Source: CAWGMT01 sp963823675 (GTDB lineage: Bacteria; Planctomycetota; Planctomycetia; Isosphaerales; Isosphaeraceae). Taken from it: a DNA stretch of 64,000 bases. The notes under the pieces are model-generated. The model was not told the DNA's origin, searched no databases, and worked only from the letters and a program-made list of their open reading frames with translations. The stretch lies in contig CAWGMT010000025.1 in NCBI GenBank assembly GCA_963823675.1, positions 372,001 to 436,000 of the forward strand, written 5' to 3'. This document shows, piece by piece, positions 47,473-56,309 of this stretch. A program made the translations under genes and the position numbers. Position 1 is the first letter of the stretch. Each line of letters starts with the position of its first letter.

Positions 47473-48902
47473 CTACGGCGTGGGCAGCGGACTGAGTTGG
47501 AAGCCCAGCATCGCCGCCTTTCGCTTCAGCGACTTGAGGATGTTAGCCGCCACCTTGGCCTCGTACTCTTCCATCGACTGCGTTACGTACTCTTGGCCGT
47601 ACTTGAGCATCCGGTAGACCAAACACGCCAACTTGTGCGCGGTGGCCTTGACTGCTCCGAGTCCGCCGAGCCGACTGCGGATGCGGCGGTAGAACAGGCC
47701 CAACGGCGTCATTGTTTTGCCCAGCGACCGGGCACACATCCGCAGCGCGATGGTCACTCGGTTCGTGCCCTTGCGATGGCCGCGGCGTCTCTTCGTCTTG
47801 TTGCTCTCATCCTGCGGCGGACACAGCCGCAGCCAACTGGCGAAGTGTTTCTCGGTGGGAAAGCGGCTGACGTCCACGCCGATTTCAGCCAGAATCACCA
47901 GGGCCGTTCCCACGTCGATCCCCTCGATCATTGTCAGGTCCACGCCCAAGGCCTGGAACAACGGGCCGGTCGCCTCGAACCGCACGTCGTTGCTCTTGCA
48001 CCGCGCTTCCGCGGCTTGACAACCCGAGTCTTTTCTCCCGCCCGGTTGGGGAAATTGGCCAGTTCTGCTTGGACCTGCTGGTCGCACTCGGTGATCTGTC
48101 GATGATGGAACTGGTACAACTCATAGGCCTGCCGAAGCTCGAAAAGATGCTCGGGCCGCCACGTTCCTTCCAACGCAAGGGCTATCTCTTCCTCACTGTG
48201 CTGACATCGCTCATGGCGCAGTTCAGCCAGTTTGATGGGGTCACGTTCGCCCTCCAGGATGGCTTCGATGATCGACATACCGGTCAGCCCCGTGATGTCG
48301 CTGACGACTTCGGTCAGTTTGACATTCATTTGCTCCATGGCCTTCTGCATGTGCTGGGCGTGGCTGGCGGCGTAGCGAACCTGCATCTGCCGCTGCCGCC
48401 AGTAGGCACGCAGCGCCAGCACGGAATCCGGAGGCCGAAACGACGCACGCAAGAGACCGTAGGAGTGCAACCGTTGGATCCACTGCGCGTCGAGCACGTC
48501 CGTCTTGGGGCGCGCGCCGCAACGCGAAAGTTGCCCCGGTTCCACCAGCTTGACGTCGAAGCCCTCCGATTCAAGGAGCTCGAACAGAGGAATCCAGTAG
48601 ATGCCGGTGGATTCCAAAGCGATCGTTTTCACGCAGCACTTCTTTAACCACGCGGCGATCTCCTGAAGATCGACGGTGTTGGCGCCGAACTGCCGGACTG
48701 GGTTGGCGTCGCGGTCAGCGGGGACGCAGACCATATGCATGTTGGAATGAACATCGATTCCACACGCGTCTGGGTTGAGGACACTGAGCCCCGCTGACGA
48801 GGCGGGGACGGGGACGGGACGCGATCTCTCCCGCGACTTGTTGGGCTTGGCTGGCTTCTTGGGCTTGGTTGGCTTCTTGGGCTCTTCGTTTGGAGCGACC
48901 AT
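47473..48902 (-). pseudogene. IS110-family transposase, frameshifted
   Basis: From ATG 48902, the N-terminal RuvC-like DEDD domain is complete: D50 (GIDVHSN), E97 (IALESTGIYW), D135 and D138 (KTDVLDAQW). The coiled coil follows, then near 48,020 the frame slips. The C-terminal domain continues in another frame (KSNDVRFEATGPLFQAL, MIEGIDVGTALVILAEIG) with the Ser-containing CPPQDESNKTKRRRG segment of Transposase_20, ending at 47473. Intact IS110 enzymes recombine DNA under guidance of an element-encoded bridge RNA. The slip suggests this copy is dead. Confidence 0.85.
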
Positions 48903-49212
48903 GGATGTCTCCGGTTCGCGGATGTGGGTGGTGAAACAACAAGGCGCCGCGAGCCAAGAGGGGTATCGGGGACGTTTGAAGTCTCCCCAACGGGATCAAT
49001 ACCACGCCGGGAAAACCCGGCAGGCAAGTCGCCAATGACAAGGTCGAAGCCTCTCGGGCCAAGCTCCACCTCGGGCAGGAAGCACCAAAGGGAATACGGC
49101 CACTGACTCGCGTCACCAACCCGCAGAATAGAGACGAGTCGCGAGCAGAACCAGATCTCCCCGACCCAAGTTCACGGGACGCGAGGGCGCCGCCGAAGGT
49201 GGCACGACCGGT
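48903..49212 (-). other. IS110 upstream non-coding end (candidate bridge RNA region)
   Basis: 310 bases upstream of the transposase with no gene. In the IS110 group proper, the bridge RNA is transcribed from the non-coding end before the transposase gene, so this is where it would be. I have not identified its loops. Confidence 0.35.
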
Positions 49213-49417
49213 TCCACCGCCGCTCCGATAGCTCCTGGCTGGAGCGACCCAGTTGCCAGGCGGGACTTACACCCGCTGAAGACCAACACCTTAACACGGC
49301 GCACGTAGAGTCGAGGTGTGGCGCGGTAGCTTAAGGCTTGGCCTATCTGTTTGCCGGCCCTTTCGTCTGCCGGTGCCTCACTAGCTTCGCCATGCTCCGT
49401 TTCCACACCCCGCTCAT

Positions 49418-49452
49418 CAAACCGGGCGTGCAGTTTTCCCGCACCCGGCTTT
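49418..49452 (-). ncRNA. Group II intron domain V, copy 1
   Basis: Same 34-35-base hairpin as in the other copies: AGCCGGGTGCGG and its CGCCCGGTT partner with a GAAAA-type loop region. Confidence 0.8.
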
Positions 49453-49507
49453 CGGACAAGGCTGTTTCTCATGCGATACGCACACGTTCGCACACGAACC
49501 GTTGCGG

Positions 49508-50869
49508 CTAGCTCCCGGCAAGCTGGTACAAGCCCAGCTTCCGATACAGGTAGGCGTCCGGGTACTTACGTTTCCCCTGGCCAGGTACCTTGAATTTCGC
49601 GCACAACCACTGACGTACCCTGTAACGGACGTGGCTGTCAACGTTTCGGTAGGCCTTGCTGACGGTGCCGATGCGGAAATAGTTGGACCAGCCGCGTAAT
49701 TTGCGGTTGATCCTTCCGGTCAGCTCCTCCACCGCCAGAAATGTCCTGCGTCGCGTCGTCAGCTCGCCGATCTCGTTACAGAGCCGGTCGATCTTCTTCC
49801 GCGACGGGCGTGGCCCCAAGTAGGACTCACCCGTGCGGCGATCGTAGTTCCGGCCCAGGGTATAACCCAGAAAGTCAAACGTCTCCTCTGGCAGGCGGCA
49901 GAGCCGCGTCTTCTTCTCGTTTACCGTCAGCTTTAGCTTAGACATCATCCCCCGCATTACGTTCATGGCCTCGTCGGCCGTGCCATGGCAGCAGATGACA
50001 AAGTTGTCCGCGTAGTTGACGATGCGCGCATCGAGACGTTGCTCGTGTCCTCCCGTCTTCCATCCCTTCACAAAGCGCCGCATGTAGATGTTGGACAACA
50101 GTGGTGAGATTGGAGCCCCTTGAGGAGTTCCCATCCCCTGGTCCTTGTTCCGGGTCGTCCGCTGGCGGTTCCCTTTCCCATCGCTTTCTTCCACCGGTGC
50201 TTCCAGCCACATCTTGATCAGCCGCAGCATGCGGCCGTCGCTAACCCGGCGGGACACCGATTTCATCAACTCCGGATGCGGGATGCTATCGAAATAACCA
50301 GACAGGTCCGCGTCCACCACCTCGGTATGCCCCGACCTGATCAGCCGTTCGACTTGGCGAACGGCGTCCAGGGCGCTGCGGTCCGGGCGATAGGCGTGTT
50401 GTTCCGGCTCCAGGTCGGCCTCGAAGATCGGCTCCAAGACCAACACCGCAGCCATCTGGACCACACGATCTTTTATGCAAGGGATGCCCAGCGGTCGTTG
50501 CTTTCCATCCGGTTTGGGGATGTACACGCGTCGGACCGGCTGGGGTTGGTACGTTCCACTGTGGAGTTCTGTCGTCAGTTCGTCCAGCCACCGTTCTAGC
50601 CCATACTCCTCGATGTCGGCGAACGTCTGTCGATCCACCCCGGGTTTGCCGCGATTGGCGCGGCTACGCTCGTAGGCAAATCGGAGGACGTCCCGCCGGT
50701 ACAACTTGTCATACAGGGCATAGAAGCGGTAGTCGGGCGAGTTCTTCGCTTTGGTGTGCAACGCCGCCTGTAGCTTCCCGACCTTCAGTGGAGGTGATAG
50801 GCTCACACCAATCTCCCGGCCTTCGGCCACGTCTTGCGTTGACCTTGAACTAAGGCTCCTTCCCTCCAC
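49508..50869 (-). CDS. ltrA: Group II intron reverse transcriptase/maturase, active-site mutant (YADN)
   Basis: 453 residues. RT motifs: RRVYIPKPDGKQRPLGIPCI (RT1/2), VVDADLSGYFDSI (RT3, first catalytic Asp), GMGTPQGAPISPLLSNIYM (RT4) and YADNFVICC (RT5, residues 286-294). The second catalytic Asp of YADD is Asn at residue 289, through one base change at 50005. A maturase (X) domain follows (~340-440, GRINRKLRGWSNYFRIG). The protein ends soon after, without an HNH endonuclease domain. Maturase activity may survive; reverse transcription should not. Confidence 0.92.
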   Translation of the reverse strand: MEGRSLSSRSTQDVAEGREIGVSLSPPLKVGKLQAALHTKAKNSPDYRFYALYDKLYRRDVLRFAYERSRANRGKPGVDRQTFADIEEYGLERWLDELTTELHSGTYQPQPVRRVYIPKPDGKQRPLGIPCIKDRVVQMAAVLVLEPIFEADLEPEQHAYRPDRSALDAVRQVERLIRSGHTEVVDADLSGYFDSIPHPELMKSVSRRVSDGRMLRLIKMWLEAPVEESDGKGNRQRTTRNKDQGMGTPQGAPISPLLSNIYMRRFVKGWKTGGHEQRLDARIVNYADNFVICCHGTADEAMNVMRGMMSKLKLTVNEKKTRLCRLPEETFDFLGYTLGRNYDRRTGESYLGPRPSRKKIDRLCNEIGELTTRRRTFLAVEELTGRINRKLRGWSNYFRIGTVSKAYRNVDSHVRYRVRQWLCAKFKVPGQGKRKYPDAYLYRKLGLYQLAGS

Positions 50870-51451
50870 CGGAATTACCCGGTTTCGCAGGTACTACGAG
50901 CCTCTCCGCCACCCCAGGCGGCCCGGCCTGTCCCTCGCGGGCGTCCGGTTGAGGGTTACGCGCCCTCACTGCTTGGGGTTTCCCGTGTTGCGTTGGATCT
51001 CCATGTACCGACATGCCGTCGTCATTACCCCGGTGGCCCGCTGGGTTCTGATCGCTCATGGTCCGGCCTATTCCAGCCTCGCCAGTCATCCCCAGCGACG
51101 GCGGCCTTCCCCATACTAGTGCAAGGTCGGCGACCACATTGGACGTTTCGAGGCCTGCTCAACGTTCACTGGCTATTACGGCCTGTCGGCTTGCTGCATC
51201 GCCAAAGCGACACATCTGTCTCGAAGGCTCCGACGGCTTTGTCACCTCCACCGCCGCTCCGATAGCTCCTGGCTGGAGCGACCCAGTTGCCAGGCGGGAC
51301 TTACACCCGCTGAAGACCAACACCTTAACACGGCGCACGTAGAGTCGAGGTGTGGCGCGGTAGCTTAAGGCTTGGCCTATCTGTTTGCCGGCCCTTTCGT
51401 CTGCCGGTGCCTCACTAGCTTCGCCATGCTCCGTTTCCACACCCCGCTCAT

Positions 51452-51486
51452 CAAACCGGGCGTGCAGTTTTCCCGCACCCGGCTTT
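51452..51486 (-). ncRNA. Group II intron domain V, copy 2
   Basis: Identical to the domain V hairpins of copies 1 and 3, in the presumably functional intron. Confidence 0.82.
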
Positions 51487-51541
51487 CGGACAAGGTTGTT
51501 TCTCATGCGATACGCACACGTTCGCACACGAACCGTTGCGG

Positions 51542-52903
51542 CTAGCTCCCGGCAAGCTGGTACAAGCCCAGCTTCCGATACAGGTAGGCGTCCGGGTACT
51601 TACGTTTCCCCTGGCCAGGTACCTTGAATTTCGCGCACAACCATTGACGTACCCTGTAACGGACGTGGCTGTCAACGTTTCGGTAGGCCTTGCTGACGGT
51701 GCCGATGCGGAAATAGTTGGACCAGCCGCGTAATTTGCGGTTGATCCTTCCGGTCAGCTCCTCCACCGCCAGAAATGTCCTGCGTCGCGTCGTCAGCTCG
51801 CCGATCTCGTTACAGAGCCGGTCGATCTTCTTCCGCGACGGGCGTGGCCCCAAGTAGGACTCACCCGTGCGGCGATCGTAGTTCCGGCCCAGGGTATAAC
51901 CCAGAAAGTCAAACGTCTCCTCTGGCAGGCGGCAGAGCCGCGTCTTCTTCTCGTTTACCGTCAGCTTTAGCTTAGACATCATCCCCCGCATTACGTTCAT
52001 GGCCTCGTCGGCCGTGCCATGGCAGCAGATGACAAAGTCGTCCGCGTAGTTGACGATGTGCGCATCGAGACGTTGCTCGTGTCCTCCCGTCTTCCATCCC
52101 TTCACAAAGCGCCGCATGTAGATGTTGGACAACAGTGGTGAGATTGGAGCCCCTTGAGGAGTTCCCATCCCCTGGTCCTTGTTCCGGGTCGTCCGCTGGC
52201 GGTTCCCTTTCCCATCGCTTTCTTCCACCGGTGCTTCCAGCCACATCTTGATCAGCCGCAGCATGCGGCCGTCGCTAACCCGGCGGGACACCGATTTCAT
52301 CAACTCCGGATGCGGGATGCTATCGAAATAACCAGACAGGTCCGCGTCCACCACCTCGGTATGCCCCGACCTGATCAGCCGTTCGACTTGGCGAACGGCG
52401 TCCAGGGCGCTGCGGTCCGGGCGATAGGCGTGTTGTTCCGGCTCCAGGTCGGCCTCGAAGATCGGCTCCAAGACCAACACCGCAGCCATCTGGACCACAC
52501 GATCTTTTATGCAAGGGATGCCCAGCGGTCGTTGCTTTCCATCCGGTTTGGGGATGTACACGCGTCGGACCGGCTGGGGTTGGTACGTTCCACTGTGGAG
52601 TTCTGTCGTCAGTTCGTCCAGCCACCGTTCTAGCCCATACTCCTCGATGTCGGCGAACGTCTGTCGATCCACCCCGGGTTTGCCGCGATTGGCGCGGCTA
52701 CGCTCGTAGGCAAATCGGAGGACGTCCCGCCGGTACAACTTGTCATACAGGGCATAGAAGCGGTAGTCGGGCGAGTTCTTCGCTTTGGTGTGCAACGCCG
52801 CCTGTAGCTTCCCGACCTTCAGTGGAGGTGATAGGCTCACACCAATCTCCCGGCCTTCGGCCACGTCTTGCGTTGACCTTGAACTAAGGCTCCTTCCCTC
52901 CAC
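51542..52903 (-). CDS. ltrA: Group II intron reverse transcriptase/maturase, intact
   Basis: 453 residues, differing from the copy 1 protein at two positions: His282 instead of Arg, and Asp289 giving the normal YADD motif (YADDFVICC). Fingers-palm motifs RT0-7 and the maturase domain are complete; there is no C-terminal HNH nuclease, which suits intron classes that use nascent or single-stranded DNA at insertion. It would promote splicing of its host intron and reverse-transcribe it during retrohoming. Confidence 0.95.
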   Translation of the reverse strand: MEGRSLSSRSTQDVAEGREIGVSLSPPLKVGKLQAALHTKAKNSPDYRFYALYDKLYRRDVLRFAYERSRANRGKPGVDRQTFADIEEYGLERWLDELTTELHSGTYQPQPVRRVYIPKPDGKQRPLGIPCIKDRVVQMAAVLVLEPIFEADLEPEQHAYRPDRSALDAVRQVERLIRSGHTEVVDADLSGYFDSIPHPELMKSVSRRVSDGRMLRLIKMWLEAPVEESDGKGNRQRTTRNKDQGMGTPQGAPISPLLSNIYMRRFVKGWKTGGHEQRLDAHIVNYADDFVICCHGTADEAMNVMRGMMSKLKLTVNEKKTRLCRLPEETFDFLGYTLGRNYDRRTGESYLGPRPSRKKIDRLCNEIGELTTRRRTFLAVEELTGRINRKLRGWSNYFRIGTVSKAYRNVDSHVRYRVRQWLCAKFKVPGQGKRKYPDAYLYRKLGLYQLAGS

Positions 52904-53149
52904 CGGAATTACCCGGTTTCGCAGGTACTACGAGCCTCTCCGCCACCCCAGGCGGCCCGGCCCTGTCCCTCGCGGGCGTCCGGTTGAGGGTTACGCGCCC
53001 TCACTGCTTGGGGTTTCCCGTGTTGCGTTGGATCTCCATGTACCGACATGCCGTCGTCATTACCCCGGTGGCCCGCTGGGTTCTGATCGCTCATGGTCCG
53101 GCCTATTCCAGCCTCGCCAGTCATCCCCAGCGACGGCGGCCTTCCCCAT

Positions 53150-53155
53150 ACTAGT
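53150..53155 (-). other. Candidate EBS1 of intron copy 2
   Basis: ACTAGT about 219 bases from the intron 5' end, complementary to the last six bases of the 5' exon (GCTAGT) with one G-U pair. The same hexamer is in copy 1 at 51115-51120, but there the sequence preceding the intron (CTCTAC) does not pair. Assignment rests on complementarity only, without a fold. Confidence 0.45.
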
Positions 53156-53373
53156 GCAAGGTCGGCGACCACATTGGACGTTTCGAGGCCTGCTCAACGT
53201 TCACTGGCTATTACGGCCTGTCGGCTTGCTGCATCGCCAAAGCGACACATCTGTCTCGAAGGCTCCGACGGCTTTGTCACCTCCACCGCCGCTCCGATAG
53301 CTCCTGGCTGGAGCGACCCAGTTGCCAGGCGGGACTTACACCCGCTGAAGACCAACACCTTAACACGGCGCAC

Positions 53374-53403
53374 ACTAGCTGCGTCCCCGTTTCCGTCCCT
53401 CCG
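53374..53403. repeat. REP-like sequence, right copy (intron 5' exon)
   Basis: ACTAGCTGCGTCCCCGTTTC and following bases are the near reverse complement of the left REP-like copy at 46,471. The intron array begins exactly at its first base, so the array sits between a RAYT gene and its own REP. Confidence 0.7.
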
Positions 53404-53939
53404 TACGCCCCTTCCATCCGCGTTTCCATCGCAGCTACTCGCCGAAATCGAACATCGGCGTGGCAAGCGTGCGTTTCCGGCCAAAGTCGCAACACGCCAC
53501 GAGCACCTGCCCATCGCGAAGCCGCTCGGCCCTCGCACCGCCAAACCCCAAACATCCCGCATTCGCAGCAGAATCCGACTCATTCGAGGAAAATAATCCG
53601 GAGAATTTGCACAGTAGGGATAAACGCGGAATATATTCCCTGTTAAGACAACTCGGATGACCGCGTCATCTTTTCAGAGCCGCGAGCGTATCGTCTGGTC
53701 GGGCTGACGCCAGAACGAGCGCGCTGCGGGCTGTTGAGCGGGACGTGATCACCACGGTTCCGGACGCCCCTTTGAACCACGAAAACCCGAAAGACATGAA
53801 AAGGGGAGAACCAAGAGAAATTCTTGAACCACGGACAGCAGGGAATAACACGGAAAATCGGCTGAACGCCATTCCGGCTAAACCCAATACCGTTGAAATA
53901 GCGGTAACAGACAGAGGAGATCGGACTTGCGACATCTTT
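53404..53939. other. Intergenic stretch without a gene
   Basis: Lower-GC patches alternate with GC-rich sequence. No family was seen in any frame; small open frames are not protein-like. Confidence 0.45.
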
Positions 53940-54068
53940 GTTCCCGCGCTCCGTGTGGGAACACACATCTGGGACGTTCTGCTCTGCGTCCGAACGATCC
54001 CCAGGCTCGACATGGGCCAAAACGACGCGGAGCGTCGAAGACGGCATTCCCACGCGGAGCGTGGGAAC
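53940..54068. repeat. Repeat with palindromic ends
   Basis: A 129-base element. Its ends (GTTCCCGCGCTCCGTGTGGG at left; ACGCGGAGCGTGGGAAC at right) are 23-base inverted repeats with three mismatches, and each end is itself a hairpin (GTTCCC...GGGAAC). This looks like a dispersed non-autonomous element. Confidence 0.65.
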
Positions 54069-54273
54069 GAGATCAATTCGTTGGCTATCCCCAACTTATC
54101 GCTGATTCAACGGTAGTGCGGCTAAACCGGCGATGCCGCGTCAGTCGTGCAAGCGCCGAGCTGCGTCTCATAAAGATGCCTCCTTTCCTTGAGTTGGAAT
54201 TCCTTCCGTGTCGTTCCGTTCTACTAACGCTCAAAATCTTCGCGCCATGCGCAAATCCCTTGGGGGCAAAACG

Positions 54274-54356
54274 TTGTTTAACCCGGAGCCAACGGCGAAG
54301 GCGACCGTTTTCACTCGAGCAGCGAACGCCGTCGCCGTTGGCTCCGGGTTAAACAA
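54274..54356. repeat. MITE-like inverted repeat, copy 2
   Basis: Arms of ~30 bases (TTGTTTAACCCGGAGCCAAC and its complement) with one or two mismatches around a short centre. Same family as 16,779-16,858. Lies 82 bases before the next coding region. Confidence 0.8.
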
Positions 54357-54437
54357 GTCCTGCGGCTTGGCCGCGCTGTGCTGTCCGTGGTTAAATTCCC
54401 CCGTTCTTCACGCCCATATCTGAGGGAGCCCCCCCAA

Positions 54438-56180
54438 ATGTCACCCGAAAACACAATGGCCCCCCCGACTTCGCAAAAGCGCATTGACGCCAATCGCCAA
54501 AATTCGACGAAAAGCACCGGCCCGAGAAGTTCGGAAGGCAAGAGCCGGTCGCGATTCAACGGCCTCAAGCACGGCCTGGCGGCCACGGTCGCCGTGCTCC
54601 CGGGTGAGGACTCGGCCGCATTCCAGGCGCGGGCCGATGCCGTGGTTGAGAGCTTCGGCCCGCAAAATCAGGTTGAATTTGACTTGCTCATGCGCGTCGC
54701 GGCGACCACGTGGTCGTTCGAGCGCGCCTCGCGTGCCGAGGCGGCCCGGCTTTGCCACAACATCCGCCACGACGCCATCGAGCGAGAGCAAGAAGAGAAG
54801 GAAGAAGCCGTGGCGCTCTCGGAGCGGCTGTTCTGGGACGCCCGCGGGCCGTGGCAGGTCTTCCCGCACGGCGAAAACTTGGGCCTGAACCGGGAACGGC
54901 GGACCTCCTGGTCGGAAAACCCCGCCGACCCCAACAATCCGGCGCTCCTCCTGGTTCGCCTGGAGCGCATGGTCGCCGGCTGCCGGTGGCTTTTGGATTG
55001 CTGGGCCGCATTACGGGCGCGCCTGGAACCGCCGGGCGGGCTCTGGGTCGCATCTGATCAATTCCAGGCGATTCGACTCCTGGGCAAGCAGCCTTTAGAC
55101 GCGGTCGACGACCCCGACGTGGCCCAGATCTGCCTGGCGAGCGCCCGGCTGCTCTCCGAGGGCGCCGGCCCCGACGCGAAAGCCTCCGCGCGCGGTTGGC
55201 CGCCGATTGAGGCGGCGGTGGCAGACCCCGATGGCGCCGGCCCCGACGCCAAGGCCTTTGCGCTGGTTCAGAACGAGCTCCGCCACGGTTTGGTTCCCGA
55301 CGGTAAGGATGAGTGCGGGATCTATGGCAGGGAGCTCTTGAAACGGCCGCTCGCGCAGCTCACGCCGGCCGACGCCGACGCCGTGCGCCAGGTTCTCAGG
55401 GCGCTCGTGGACCGTCAAACGTCGCGGCTGGAGCTGATCCTGGCTCGGAACCAGGAGATCGCCCGGGCCGACGCGGCCGAGGCACCGGATCGGCTGGCCT
55501 TCGATCCCAGCCCCGATGCCGACAAGCTGCGCCGCTACGTGCTCTCGGCCGCGCGACTGGTCAACCAGACGCTCAGCACATTCGTCAAAGTGCGTAAGAG
55601 CCTCACGGCCGACGAGACCGATCGAGATTTGTCCTCTGTCTCTGGTCCTTTGTCCTTTGAGAATTCGTCCGTTGTCCCTGGTCCTTTGTCCTTTGCAACT
55701 CCAGACAACCAGGCGGTGCCTGCAGCTCAATGCAACCAGGCGGCGCCCGAGCCGAGCGCTGGGCACGGTCTTGAACCGATTCCATCGACTGAACCCGACG
55801 TGTGGCCGGAGGAAACTTCCGACAACGGACAAGGGACAGAGGACAAAGGACAATCGACTCGGATTCCGCGGACCGAACCCAAACGGGCGCCTGATGGAGA
55901 ACCCAAGAGCGAACAACCGACAACGGACAACGGGCCTGGTCGGATTCCGCGGACCGAACCCAAGGTCGGGCCCGACGCAACATCCAACGTCGCACACCGA
56001 ATAACGAGCTCGCCGGAATGGCCCCAGATACGGCAGGCTTTCCTGGAGCAGATTAACGACCGCTTTCTTCGGCTGAACCAAACACGGCAGCACCCGCCGC
56101 GGGCCCCCGCCCAGCGGACGAGCCGAGAGAGCCAACATCAAGCGGGGAGGCAGAAAGGAAACAAGGGGCGGCGGAAGTAG
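54438..56180 (+). CDS. Protein of the 'STGP...HGL' N-terminus type with repeat-derived tail
   Basis: 580 residues from ATG 54438 (an ATG at 54456 is possible). The N-terminus QKRIDANRQNSTKSTGPRSS ... GKSRSRFNGLKHGL is a recurrent signature in planctomycete proteins of unknown function, usually followed by a helical domain as here (~50-400). From ~residue 395 the sequence changes to repeats (SVSGPLSFENSSVVPGPLSF; GRIPRTEPK twice) encoded by DNA that looks like intergenic repeat rather than normal coding sequence. Function unknown. Confidence 0.7.
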   Translation: MSPENTMAPPTSQKRIDANRQNSTKSTGPRSSEGKSRSRFNGLKHGLAATVAVLPGEDSAAFQARADAVVESFGPQNQVEFDLLMRVAATTWSFERASRAEAARLCHNIRHDAIEREQEEKEEAVALSERLFWDARGPWQVFPHGENLGLNRERRTSWSENPADPNNPALLLVRLERMVAGCRWLLDCWAALRARLEPPGGLWVASDQFQAIRLLGKQPLDAVDDPDVAQICLASARLLSEGAGPDAKASARGWPPIEAAVADPDGAGPDAKAFALVQNELRHGLVPDGKDECGIYGRELLKRPLAQLTPADADAVRQVLRALVDRQTSRLELILARNQEIARADAAEAPDRLAFDPSPDADKLRRYVLSAARLVNQTLSTFVKVRKSLTADETDRDLSSVSGPLSFENSSVVPGPLSFATPDNQAVPAAQCNQAAPEPSAGHGLEPIPSTEPDVWPEETSDNGQGTEDKGQSTRIPRTEPKRAPDGEPKSEQPTTDNGPGRIPRTEPKVGPDATSNVAHRITSSPEWPQIRQAFLEQINDRFLRLNQTRQHPPRAPAQRTSRESQHQAGRQKGNKGRRK

Positions 56181-56309
56181 GGCTTCGCGGGCAGCTTGGT
56201 GGCAAAATTCGGTTATCTCCGAGATCCTTCGTTCTTTTCGGCAGCCGATCTCGTATAATATCGAAACCGGTTGGGATGCACCCGTAGTCCGTTGCGAGGA
56301 GTAGGCGTC

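Larger units (their letters stand above)
47072..49304 (-). mobile_element. Group II intron copy 3 (oldest), disrupted by IS110
   Basis: The minus-strand 5' end at 49304 begins GTGCG. The first 92 bases (49213-49304) and the last 212 bases (47072-47283, with domains V and VI) match copies 1 and 2. Between these lies 1,929 bases of foreign DNA holding an IS110 transposase; the RT gene and most of domains I-IV are gone. The 3' part has more base changes than copies 1 and 2 have between them. It can no longer fold as a full ribozyme. Confidence 0.8.
49305..51338 (-). mobile_element. Group II intron copy 1 (middle copy)
   Basis: A 2,034-base intron. The minus-strand 5' end is GTGCG (51338) and the 3' end is CTAC (49305), fitting the GUGYG...AY rule, with an A seven bases from the 3' end as candidate branch point. 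The order is domain I-III region (50870-51338), RT gene, domain V (49418-49452), then an enlarged ~100-base domain VI closed by GGTGTGG/CCACACC. It joins copy 2 upstream and copy 3 downstream without a single spacer base. It differs from copy 2 at about five positions. Confidence 0.9.
51339..53373 (-). mobile_element. Group II intron copy 2 (outermost at the 5' side, apparently intact)
   Basis: 2,035 bases, minus-strand 5' GTGCG at 53373 and 3' CTAC at 51339. It is the only copy next to the real 5' exon, whose last bases (GCAGCTAGT) can pair with the candidate EBS1 ACTAGT at intron positions ~219-224 (53150-53155), with one G-U pair. The RT gene is intact, domains V and VI are present, and I see no disabling change. 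Confidence 0.9.

Noticed and set aside
47934..48647. Plus-strand open frame across the IS110 transposase
   Set aside because: Antisense shadow; the minus frame carries the complete DEDD motif set.
50751..51342. Plus-strand open frames over the intron 5' regions
   Set aside because: They repeat in copies 1 and 2 because the introns are duplicates, and they lie in structured ribozyme RNA, not in a gene.
49508..52903. Retron or diversity-generating retroelement
   Set aside because: Domain V/VI hairpins, GTGCG...AY ends and a maturase domain identify group II introns; there is no msr/msd, effector or template-variable repeat pair.
53745..54116. A 123-codon plus-strand open frame
   Set aside because: Most of it is the palindromic-ended repeat at 53,940-54,068; no protein family or ribosome site.
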